Below are positions 1 to 9,480 of a stretch of 64,000 bases of DNA, piece by piece. The stretch lies in NCBI RefSeq assembly GCF_037126465.1, contig NC_088202.1:99727962-99791961 (forward strand), read 5' to 3'. Position 1 is the stretch's first letter; every line of letters begins with the position of its first letter. The notes below the pieces were generated by a model. The model had not been told where the DNA came from. It saw only the letters and a program-made list of their open reading frames with translations, and made no database searches. Position numbers and translations under genes: made by a program. This DNA is from Ornithodoros turicata (lineage: Eukaryota > Arthropoda > Arachnida > Ixodida > Argasidae).

Positions 1-973
1 AGTAGCAGTTTTTCGCACCCTATGTGGCCAAAGTATTCAGTGCGACAACGCTGTCCACTTCCATCTTTTCTTTTTGCACTTACCGCATTGAACCCCTGTG
101 TCGGTCAATCTTGAGATATACGCGTGCTCACGCTTTTCGAATGCACGCATTCGAAGTTAGTCTTTGATGATGCAGACAACGCAGCGTTATTATGTGGAAC
201 GGTCGTTTTTATTTTTTGGAATCGTCATTGGTCAACACCATGTCTTTGTGCCGTGCTCACATATTGACAGCCTTAGTAAGAAAAAAAAAACTAGTGTAAG
301 CATATTTTTTATTTTTAAATCGCTGCATAGCTTCTTTACGCGTACCCACAAAAGGAGTAAACATCGAATAAAACATAACCGTCGTTAAACCTGTGACCTC
401 TCTTTTTGTTCGTTCTCGGAACAGCTCGATATCGACCGTAGCAGGAACTCGATGACGATGGTGCTGGCCGACTCTGAGCAAGTAAGTGGACGAGTGAGCC
501 TCGAAATCCAGCCTTCTTTGGTCACCGCTTTCCTTTCTTTCTCACGTCATTCTCGCCTTTTTTTTTTCTCGCGCGCAGACGGCCAGTATAACGGAGAGGA
601 GAGATGAGGGAGAGAAGGAGAGATTTAGTCTACTTGGGGCAGATTGCCTTTTCTCGAGATCGTTACTTATCTCACTTCGCTAGAGCACAAAATAAACCCC
701 GAAGAAACGTCCATAAATGGAAGCGCCCGCACCTTTGTATGCGCGTAGGAAAACGTCATATTTTTCACCGCGCAGAATGGTCTTTGCCTTATCTCCCTTG
801 GAAGAGTATCAAAAGTAAAGCTTTCCATTGGCAGCTCGAAAACAGATGAACTGTTTTATGTGACATTCTGTAAATACGGCATATAGTGTGTTGAGGTGCT
901 CGCGTATCGCCCATTGGTAACACATCAGTTGTATGCAGGAGTGCTTTGCGTAGAGCAAGGCGTTGGTTTGGCT
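1..973. other. No recognised gene
   Basis: I see no coding region or element that I can support here. The ORFs are short and lack motifs. There are pyrimidine-rich and GA-rich patches near 540-620. The stretch ends where the C-rich tail of a LINE remnant begins. Confidence 0.5.
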
Positions 974-1468
974 GGGGGTGGGGAATATGTTTATTAGGGG
1001 GAGGGGGAGAATGAAGAGAAAAGAGGAAATGTCAGCCAGACTGATGCCGTCTTGCTATTCAAAAACAAACACAGAAAAAAAAGCAATCAGACAATCAGGG
1101 CAACTAGAAACTTCTTATGATTAGAGCAAACAGTCAGACCAGCACAGGCACAACATAGCCAGAGAAAGCCCGGCCAGAGGGTGGACGCGAGGCCCGAATC
1201 TTGCAGGAAGTGGAGCAGGGCTGTGGTGAAGGCCCACTGGGTAGACCGAGGGACGGGACCAAGGAGGGCGGCCATGGTCACTGCGCTGCACCCAAGCTGC
1301 ATTAGACGGCGACGGAGGGCTTGCCCTTGGGGAAGTTGCTGCGACAGTGCAGGAGGAATATCAGCCACCACGCCACAGCTGGAACACAAGGGGGAGCTTG
1401 ATTGGCCCATTTTGTACAGAAGCAACGGAATGACAGCTGTTGGCAATCGAAGGATACCATGCCTCTCA
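974..1468 (-). mobile_element. LINE family A, 3'-terminal fragment
   Basis: This is the 3' end of a non-LTR retrotransposon read on the minus strand. The minus-strand frame at 1087-1446 keeps the C-terminal end of the RT-RNase H polyprotein: a cysteine pair (CSSC), then GVVAD, then AALLGPVP and ALLHFLQDSGLAS. It closely matches the C-terminus of the long copy at 30.6 kb (AALLGPVP, ALLHFLKCTGLAS). The zinc-finger-like tail has lost its histidine and last cysteine. The coding end is followed by a purine/pyrimidine-skewed 3' UTR, the segment GAATAGCAAG-like in sense, an AATAAACAT signal and a C-rich tail (a G tract at 974-983 on the plus strand). It is a dead 5'-truncated insertion, and I could not identify its target-site duplication. 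Confidence 0.8.
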
Positions 1469-3544
1469 CTGATGTTCCATCCGGTCTAGCGTTACTACTT
1501 TGCCACGGAGTCTATCTGACGCGTAGCCAGGGGAATGCCCCTTGAAAATTACTAGAAATAGTTATTTAACCAGCGCCAGCGCCAGTATTTTGAAATCTAT
1601 ACATATAAATATCTAGACTTCCAATGAAATTTACATAACGTTACATCTCTGGAAGTCACTTTCTGGCTGAATTGTAATGGTAATGAGTCCTAGTATGGTA
1701 ATGTGGGGCTACTTGAAGACGGGGGCAAGTTGAGGACAGTTTGGTTTTTTCGCGTGGCATTTTCTTAGCAATAATTTTTTTCTCGTCTGTGTCACCAGGG
1801 TGAGCACAGCCGTTGTCTGGGCTTTGAAGTAACGTGTTAGCGTTCTGCACTTGGCTTTTTGGAAAGACGTCAGACGCTGTTTTGCAGATGTGGTCGAGGT
1901 AAGAGGGGCCTTTTTTTGTCTCATCTGTAACCTTCGCGAGCATTGACTTCCAGTTGGGTCACTTCTGCTCCTCGGCTAATAAAATATGACATCACCTTTA
2001 TGATGCAGTGTCACTGCCGAGTGTTTCATTGTGCATTACTCGTGACTGGCCGTTTCGGCTGGCCCATACAAAAGACAAAATTTCAATCCCGCATTAATTT
2101 TTTGATGTCCTTAATTTACCCAAAGGATGGGGTAAGTTGATGAAAATATGTAGCGTGTCATTTTTGGCTCGTACGAAATAAATACCTGGTTTAGCATCAC
2201 AATAATTTGTGGATCATTTCTCAAAGGTTTGGGGATTCGGTTAACGAATTGTGGTACAATTTAGGCAATTATTCTGACTGCTATTAACAAAATAGTTCAA
2301 CTGTCTTCAACATAGACCGCATAACCCTAAAGGTTGGCCATTCAGCGACAAATATGAATTGCGTTCCAGAAAAACAGCCACCATTACCACTGTTCATTGA
2401 CATCACATTTATTAACGGTAACCAGTTTGCACACTACCAAGTCACATATTGAACCCTGCACAAAAAAAATAATAAAAAAAGTAAAGAGGACACGCAGTAT
2501 TATTCATCCAGTCCGGAATAAAACAAGTAACTAAGCCTGGCCAGCACGCCGGAAAGGTAGCGCACTGCCAACCTCAAGCATGGATATATACCACCCTTCT
2601 CCTATGCGATAACAGAAGGACACAAGTCTTTACAGAACCATTCCCCGTGAATATCACTCATAATCAGCTAATCTACAAAGAGTACGGGGGAGAAAAGAGA
2701 AAGCTAACTCGGAGTTTTATCTCATGCGTACATGGCATCCATCACTGCGTTGTCAACTAGGCCAGAAAAAGGAGCAAAAATCGAAGGTTCCAGTGGAGGA
2801 AGGCGACGGTGGCCCATCGTTTACGCCGAGCACGTCATGACGCCCAGCGCAGCGGGCGACCTCGCCCCTGAAGAAGGATGGCGCTCGGTTGATGAAGAGT
2901 CTGACGGTTCTGACACCTCCACCCGATAAAGTATCCTCGTTCTGTTTGCCAACCAATATGAGCCGCGCTCGATACTTCCTGAGACACCAGAACGAATCAC
3001 GCGCATAAGTGAAGGCAATCAGGGATATCAGGAATTATAAAGATTCTTTATATGGTTCTCCTGATTCGGATCTGGGGCTATGCTGTGTATGTTGGCGTCT
3101 TCAGTTGAAGGACCGCTAGTTCGTTGTAATTGGTGCAGAGTGTGATTTAATTCTCCTGAATGTCACCGTGCGTGATCTTTATGTTATTTTTTATGATGAG
3201 CATGCAAGAACGTGATCGAACGTCGTAACACGAAATAGGGGCATCGCTGGAAGTGGATATTATACTCATACTTGTGTCTTGTTTGTTTGCTTGTTTCAAC
3301 TGCAATCGTTTTATAATCTTTGGATGGATGACCCGCGTCGTGGAAACGCTTATTATGTGACCTTTTTGACATAAATGAGAATTAAGAGCGATTCAAACCC
3401 CAACAAAGAAAGACCTAGGCCCTAGGGGAGGGGGCTATCAAGTGCAGTCCTAAAAGCACATCATGTTCTCTGGTGAACCACCGATTAAACGATGTTTTAG
3501 CGTGCTGTATGAGAAGATCCTCTGCAGTCAAAAGATGAGATTTC
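1469..3544. other. No recognised gene
   Basis: This stretch is AT-rich and low in coding potential. An A-rich patch at about 2462-2482 could be the tail of an old retroelement, but I could not identify a body for it. No ORF here shows a family motif. Confidence 0.45.
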
Positions 3545-3940
3545 CCTGCAATGGATGCCCTCTTACGACGAACATCTGAGGCAAAGCAAAAGCAGACCAG
3601 CTAGCGTCTGCAGTCACCTCAGGAGCAGCCCAAGATTGCCAAACCCAGGAAAGAGTGGCAGACAAATGTCCTAGCGAACCATATTGAATTTGTACAGGCA
3701 CAGCACCAGTGGATCAGCTGGACCCTGCAAAATAATCTGCTAGATTTTCCCTTCAAAGGACAGCCCTGGAACAAATAAATCTAGTTCTATAGGTTGCTAA
3801 CGGAGTCGACATTCACTAAATAGCAATTGTACATTAATAACGCAAACCTGCGCAACGTAAATTACAGACACTGTGGGCTGATGGATACAGTTGAACACAT
3901 CGTAAGAGCTTGTCGTTCATGCAATGAGATGTCCACACTT
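3545..3940 (+). mobile_element. LINE fragment, RNase H end and C-terminal finger
   Basis: This is a decayed plus-strand remnant spread over several frames. Near 3550-3620 the frames give LQWMPSY and then KADQLASAV, which resemble the QWxPSH and GNxxAD motifs at the end of LINE-type RNase H. Near 3860-3930 the frame gives RHCGLMDTVEHIVRACRSCNE, the pattern of the Cys-His tail of these polyproteins (compare CSMCGFVEDVEHILMSC at 26.5 kb). Stop codons and frameshifts separate the pieces. A 17-base A run follows at 4021-4037 and may be part of the tail. The match is by motif only. Confidence 0.55.
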
Positions 3941-4570
3941 TGGGGAGGGGAGGGGGGCGTAGAAACTGTACGCTGGATGATGCTGTACATCCCTTTCACC
4001 GACCGAAAGGTACTTACTTGAAAAAAAAAAAAAAAAATCACACTACGCCGCTTTCTTTAGGAAGCGCGCCTTGCGCGATGACTCTAACTTTGTGTTCAAA
4101 GTTACTGACCCCTACTCATTACACAAATGGACTTCCTACTAATCTCGACGTCGACCACTCGACCACCTGGTGAGACTACCGAGGGCAAGCCGCCATCACC
4201 ACCGCCACAATCTCCGGCATCGATTAAAGGCACCCTCAATCACGTAATTTGGCGCGCATCCGAAATTGCTCGCCCCCCTTATCTTACGACTGTGATGGCC
4301 CAGTGCATTGATATTGGGCTGTATCAGATCTACGTGTTGTAGCTAAACCGGAACAACACACAGCAATACTTACGCAGCATCGAAGATATTATGTTCCCAA
4401 CATATTCAACAGCCTGCCATTACCGATATATACCAGACTGAGTCAAAGCACAAATCAAAATATCATTTAAGTATGAAAGAACAGATGTTCTGAGGCTGGG
4501 AACAACATAGAAGGGACAAATGAGTGAGAGTCTGTGGCTGGTTTGTCCCTTCAGATGACGCACCCTGGAA

Positions 4571-4713
4571 GTCACTCAGAAGGCGTGTTAGCTTAGCTCA
4601 ATTGGTAGAGCCCTGGACCGGCAATCCAGAAGATGTGGGTTCGAGTCCTACAGCTGGCTAACCTTCTCAGTGACTTTCATCTATCATCACTTCAGTTTTT
4701 TTTTTTTTTTTTT
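4571..4713 (+). mobile_element. tRNA-headed SINE, tick Ruka-like
   Basis: A complete tRNA-like cloverleaf (4587-4659) is enclosed by an extra inverted repeat. GTCACTCAGAAGG (4571-4583) pairs with CCTTCTCAGTGAC (4662-4674) with one mismatch, so the transcript could form a stem longer than a tRNA acceptor arm. A T-run follows at 4696-4713. Split A and B boxes inside the cloverleaf would act as an RNA polymerase III promoter. tRNA-derived SINEs are established in ticks (the Ruka family). I assign this copy by resemblance only, and the downstream boundary is uncertain. Confidence 0.65.
4587..4659 (+). tRNA. tRNA-like cloverleaf (SINE head)
   Basis: All four arms pair. The acceptor is GTTAGCT with AGCTGGC (two G-T wobbles). 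The D stem is GCTC with GAGC, the anticodon stem is CTGGA with TCCAG, and the T stem is GTGGG with CCTAC around the loop TTCGAGT. The anticodon position reads GGC (Ala), but base 33 is C instead of the nearly invariant T, and no CCA follows. The cloverleaf sits inside a longer inverted repeat ahead of a T-run. I therefore read it as a tRNA-derived SINE promoter head and not as a working tRNA gene. Confidence 0.45.
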
Positions 4714-6903
4714 AAATTCTAGCCATGCTACGTAGTGACGTGTTAGTGTGTCTCGTGCATTTAATCTCTCGATGTCCCTAATGGCTGTGGGCTTGCAAAA
4801 GTTAAGTGTATTAATTGTAAACTCTATTACATTGGATTGTAAAACTGTAAATTGTAACTGGGATTGTAAACTGCTGCTGACGCCGGGCCCAGCGTCAGAA
4901 GTACTCGGGCTTAGGCGGGTCTTCTCAATCATTATAACGGAGTTCATAAAACAGTAAAAATGACAGAACAGACTTCTAGACCCCTGTCACCTCCAGTTCT
5001 GACCTCTCCTATTTTTAAGTCACTGACTCCATTCAGACAGTCCATCGTGTTAAAAACTGCATCGGGAGACGCATGAAAATTTTAAACTCCACTACAAGTC
5101 TCCCGACAACGCAATCAATATTAATTCCCTCGTCGCTCGAAACAGACTGCTCCATCCTGCACCCGATGACACTTTTTTTCTGGACACAGATTCTCTTCTC
5201 GGACCTGAAGCAGCGACCGAGAGATTAGGGATCGAAGCCTCGCGATGACCACATCCATCTCGGAGACGTATGGCCAACGGCGTTCAAGATGAGGTGCTCG
5301 AGCCGTCAGTGTACATGTAGACCGGCACTTGCTCCGCGAAGGAGACCCCCTCGGGAATTGCGGTGTATATCGAACTCTGGAATGTCGTACGCCCGCTGAA
5401 GAACGAGCATAATAAAATAACCCACGAAGGCACGCCACGAACGACAATTTCTAGTGCGCGTATTCCCAGCCGCGCTCCCTTCTTGAAGACAGCTCTTGCT
5501 TTGCTGGTTCGCACACTATATGTAGGTCTCTGGAGTGCTCTAAAACCGACGCCTTCAGTATCGCCCACCATATTCGCAGTTCTTTTGGTATTGAAACTGG
5601 TGAAGGGACTGTACACGGTGTGGCGTTTTTCCTTTTGTATGCGGGTGGGTGAGTGTTAGTATGGATGGGGTGAGTGTCGATTTGGCGAAGCAGAATGAAA
5701 AAATCGATAGGTTAGAACGCGATATTTTCTATTTGTTTTCATCGGTTTCCTATATGAAGGTAGTGTGGTTGAGTAAAATTTGGGCCAAGTGTAACGCTTG
5801 AAGGAGTACAAACACAGGGGTGGCACTCAATGTATTGCTCCGTTGACGAAAGCGTGCTGGGCGAACGCAATGCACCCTGGTCAGGTTCTGGTCGCACGTC
5901 ACAGCAAACATCAAGGCACACGCGACCTTAAAGATGGCGGCGCCCGTGATCAGCGGTCGAACCGTTTGTAAACAATGCGGTTCTCGTTTCTGCGCGACGT
6001 TTTGGATGTCTTTCGATCACGGTAATTATTTTTATCCGATAGTCTCGAAGTAAAACGCGCAGTTTTGCACATAAGGCCTCGTACTGTTTACGACTTCCAA
6101 AGATGTGATGACGACCGCGCGTTAAGACTCACCGAGCCGATGCGATGTACTTAAACTAAGGAGAAATGGGATACCATGTTGCGGAAGAAGAACCGCATGG
6201 TTTACTTTAGCAAAATATATTCATCGCTTGGCTTTATGACGACGGAGATATGTCGGTAAGTGGCAAAACGACATGAAAACAAAGTCATGTGACCTCAAAA
6301 TGACGTTTTCTATGACGTGCGACCAGGACAAGATGGCAGTTTTGCCAAAGGCACCCGCTTGAGGGTAGCTACAACAATGGCGGGTTTGTGTCACCCCTGT
6401 GAGTGCAAACAATATATATCAACCACCGTGGTTGCCTATAGTTCCCTCGTTAATATGTCCACTGCCATTCCCGCGGATTTTGGTCATAAAGTGAATCGTC
6501 ATATTACCGACAGACGCACCCTCCGCGGACCAGACAGACCGATAGGCACAACAAGAGCCTACGTAATTATGATTTATTTTCCGAAAAAATTATTAACATT
6601 GTCTGCCTCGAAGAATTTTCAGTAATTAATTTTTCTAACTGGACAAAGGACGATCAATTGCGGACACGCTATCAATGTAATTTCTTTGCTTACAAGATAA
6701 CAAGGCAACCTGTATAGGGCTTCGCTTGCCTCAGACCCCTGATGACTTCTAAAATCGTTGATCACGGTATTATACTGATATCGCTTTTTTTAAGCCATCG
6801 AAGTGCTTAAAAAGGCGTTGACCAGTGGACCAGGTCACATAGTGCTGCTGTCCTCACGTAAGGTTGGCCGGAAGGAAGCAGAAGATTTCTGATTTGGCTG
6901 CCC
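4714..6903. other. No recognised gene
   Basis: GC content rises around 5.1-5.6 kb and open frames exist on both strands. None shows a domain I can name. A minus-strand frame ends in MYTDGSS, which recalls an RNase H start, but nothing around it supports a retroelement reading. The rest is AT-rich without features. Confidence 0.4.
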
Positions 6904-6955
6904 GAATGAAGAGTGTCGTTACTTGAAGGACTTCAAGTAACGTCACTCTTCATTC
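6904..6955. repeat. 52-bp near-perfect palindrome
   Basis: Two 26-base arms meet without a spacer: GAATGAAGAGTGTCGTTACT runs in from the left and its reverse complement runs out to the right. 24 of 26 positions pair. A 14-base C run follows at 6978-6991. It could be a tiny foldback element or a collapsed inverted repeat. No TSD is visible. Confidence 0.8.
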
Positions 6956-7138
6956 CGGCACTCCGGACGCCGCGGCGCCCCCCCCCCCCCCTGAAAGATC
7001 ACTGTGATCACCATCTCCATCTTCAGTATGCATATAGAACATCCGTCTTCTGCTCGTGCCATGCATAACACCGAACTGCACCAGAGACTACTCCTCTAGT
7101 TTCTCGGCATCTTGTTGACGATGAACGAGTCACGGCAC

Positions 7139-7182
7139 TGTAATTTCGGAATCGACTGGGACGGATGCGACAGTCCCTTTAA
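7139..7182 (-). mobile_element. TTAA-type element, lone end
   Basis: The sequence ends in GGACGGATGCGACAGTCCCTTTAA. It matches, with a few changes, the right end of the TTAA-flanked element at 58.8 kb, including the preceding TTTCGGAATCGACTGG stretch. Elements with TTAA at both ends are typical of the piggyBac superfamily. No partner end is visible nearby, so this is a solo or truncated end. Confidence 0.5.
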
Positions 7183-7691
7183 GAACTTATGGACAGAACA
7201 GCTTTTTCACAACAGAACAGTCCGCACTGACAGTGCCACTGTCGAAACGTCGACCCCTTGCCCATTTTACTTTTTAACGTCTCCCTATGTAATAAACTAG
7301 TGTTTGTATCTTCCCTAAAATCTGTTTCCGCGTCTTTTTTTGAACTTCTCTAAAACTTCGTGGCCGTTTGATAATCCTTTTACCTCACCCTATATATATA
7401 TATGTATTTACAAGATGTCAACGCTAATTATAGAAGTAATTTTTAAAAATAGAAAACTCACCTTTTCCCAGTTTTACCCAATGGCGATGTGCTCTACGCA
7501 CAAAAGGCCCACCTTAAGATGGCTCAGGCAAGCTTCTGTGACGATGCATTAATTAACTTTAGTTAAATAACTTTTTAATTATCAACGATATAAGACTGAC
7601 CCAATGAGAACATCCGATCCCTTGGGGTTACTGATAACGTTGCAATTTTCAAAACAAAAATTGAGGCAGCTATAACGCGAGAAAAGGGCCT

Positions 7692-7937
7692 GGGGCTTAT
7701 TCGCTTCATCGTCGTTACGGTCGTTACAAGCTAACGAGGGGCGGGAAATTCAAAAAGGCTGGCGGGAGATTTTAAAAGGTGGGCACGTGATAAAACACGT
7801 GCACGGCAGCTCTTCGCGCGATACGTGAAGGCCGTGGTACACGACACGCGCAATGTGTCACGTGCTCACCTTTTTTTAATTTCCCGCCACTCGTTAGCTT
7901 GTAACGACCGTAACGACGATGAAGCGATTAAGCCCCC
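7692..7937. mobile_element. MITE with ~45-bp terminal inverted repeats
   Basis: The left end GGGGCTTATTCGCTTCATCG continues through GTTACGGTCGTTACAAGCTAACGAG to about 7739, and the inverse runs to 7937 as CTCGTTAGCTTGTAACGACC and then GCGATTAAGCCCCC. The interior (CACGTG-rich) has no ORF. A diverged relative lies at 27,911-28,071, and weaker similarity occurs near 53.4-53.7 kb, so this is a dispersed family. The superfamily is not assigned. Confidence 0.7.
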
Positions 7938-7957
7938 AGGGGGCTCTGGTGGTCATC

Positions 7958-9010
7958 CAGTCTTGGGTAGTAACTAAGTTACTTTTAACTTGTAACTGTA
8001 ACTAGTTACTTTTGGGGGTAACTAGTTACAGTAACTAGTTACATTTCCAGAAAAGTAGCTTTTAACTGTAACTAGTTACTATTTCTGTGAATGTAACTAC
8101 AAAATGTAACTAGTTACTCAAATAAATGTCCTTCCTTTTTTTCTTTCACCTACCTTCCCCTACTTCCCCCTAACGGTGTCTTCCTTCCTTTTATCCGTAA
8201 TCAGTATGTGCCCCCTGCCTTGGGCTCTTAACCAAGCAGGGAATTCCAGCTTTGCGAAGAGAAATTAGTTGAAGTTAGTGACCCTCAACGGTCCCAGTGA
8301 GTCATATGTGAGCAATAGTGTTGCTGCCCTTGCACGGGATCCTGCCTCCTGTGGATATGGACAAGGGAATGATTATACACAAAGAGAAACTTTCCGGTCA
8401 GCTCACTTGCGCTCCGACCAGTGCAATGGCTAATCCTGCTCTGGTTGTTTCTATCATAAAGCTTCCGTAGCCGCTCAATGAAGCAACCTTTGAGTTTTTA
8501 TCATGGGAGGACGAGAATAATTTAATTGTAAGGTGCAAGCTATTAAATAAGACGTACTCTGCAAACAGGACATCAATTTCAAACCTGAAAAAGCATCATG
8601 AGGCGAGTTCCTTGTTCTTGTGTATGTCTCTCCCTCTACACGCTAAGAAACGCGTGTCACCGTGCTCTTCTTTTTCACCGCGATACGCCAGGTCGCATGC
8701 ACGTGTCGTATTTCTCCGTGTGGATTAACCGCGTTTTAACTTATACTGCTTCTGGTTCAATGGAAGACGACTTTCATCGCACTTCAGTAAATGTAAATAA
8801 GTGTATGTTTTTAACAATTGTATCACCCTCTCACGGTCATTTTTATAAAAAGTAACTGTAATGTAACTGAGTTACTTTCTCTCGGTAACTGTAACTGTAA
8901 CTAGTTACTCGACCAAGAAAGTAACTATAACTGTAACTTAGTTACTATTTTTGGCAGATAAACTGTAACTGTAACTCAGTTACTTTTTAGAAGTAACTTA
9001 CCCAAGACTG
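7958..9010. mobile_element. hAT-like non-autonomous element, TAACT-rich ends
   Basis: The termini are CAGTCTTGGGTAGTAACT (left) and AGTAACTTACCCAAGACTG (right). Both are followed inward by about 120-150 bp of reiterated GTAACTAGTTAC units. CAG...CTG termini with clustered short subterminal repeats are usual for non-autonomous hAT elements. The 8 bp on each side do not match (TGGTCATC and TTAAATTT), so a TSD is absent or has been lost. The interior has no transposase. It is nested in the foldback element at 7430-9480. Confidence 0.6.
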
Positions 9011-9015
9011 TTAAA

Positions 9016-9188
9016 TTTTCGACGCTCAAGTAGAAGCGCTCCCGTTTCCATTTCCTGTGTATGCGGGGGTGGGAAATAGCTGTCGCACCAATCTGCCCCC
9101 ATGTAATCTGTTCCCCCTTCGACAGTGTTTTTCCTAGCCCGCGTACAGAGGAAAGGAAAACGCGAGCGTTTCTACTTGAGCGTCGAAA
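9016..9188. repeat. Short inverted-repeat element, ~60-bp arms
   Basis: TTTTCGACGCTCAAGTAGAA (9016 onward) is repeated in reverse complement ending at 9188, and the similarity extends about 60 bp on each side, covering a CGTTTCC... and GCGGG... segment. The spacer is about 53 bp. It lies directly against the right end of the hAT-like element, adding one more layer to the nest. Confidence 0.65.
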
Positions 9189-9480
9189 AACGACTACCAG
9201 ATCGACTTATTTCCTGGCCCTTTCCTCGTGCTATAGCTCTCTCGTTGCTTCTCTCGATTTTTGTTCTTAAAACGGTAATCTTACCAGTGACTCCAAGGGA
9301 TTCGATGTTATCATTGGATCAACATGCATTGCTTTCGCATTAATTAACGAAAGTTAATTAACGCATCGACACAGAAGCTTTCCTGTGCCTTCTTAAGATA
9401 GGCATTTGGGCGTAGAGTACATCGCCACTGGTTAAAACTGGGAAAAAGTGATTTTTCTATTTTTAAAAATTACTTCTATA

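Larger units (their letters stand above)
7430..9480. mobile_element. Foldback element with ~260-bp inverted arms
   Basis: The left arm (about 7430-7691) and right arm (about 9217-9480) are inverted copies of each other. Shared landmarks are TAGAAGTAATTTTTAAAAAT, the GATGTRCTCTACGC segment, AAGCTTCTGTG, TTAATTAACTTT and GAAAAGGGCC (left) matching GGCCCTTTCC (right). The homology stops on the left where the nested element at 7692 starts. The interior is filled with at least three other inverted-repeat elements. The original element would have been short, with most of its length in the arms, as in foldback-type elements. No transposase is encoded. Confidence 0.7.

Noticed and set aside
5284..5616. 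Minus-strand frame ending MYTDGSS as RNase H
   Set aside because: A TDGS match alone is weak; no further RNase H or RT motifs occur on either side in any frame I checked.
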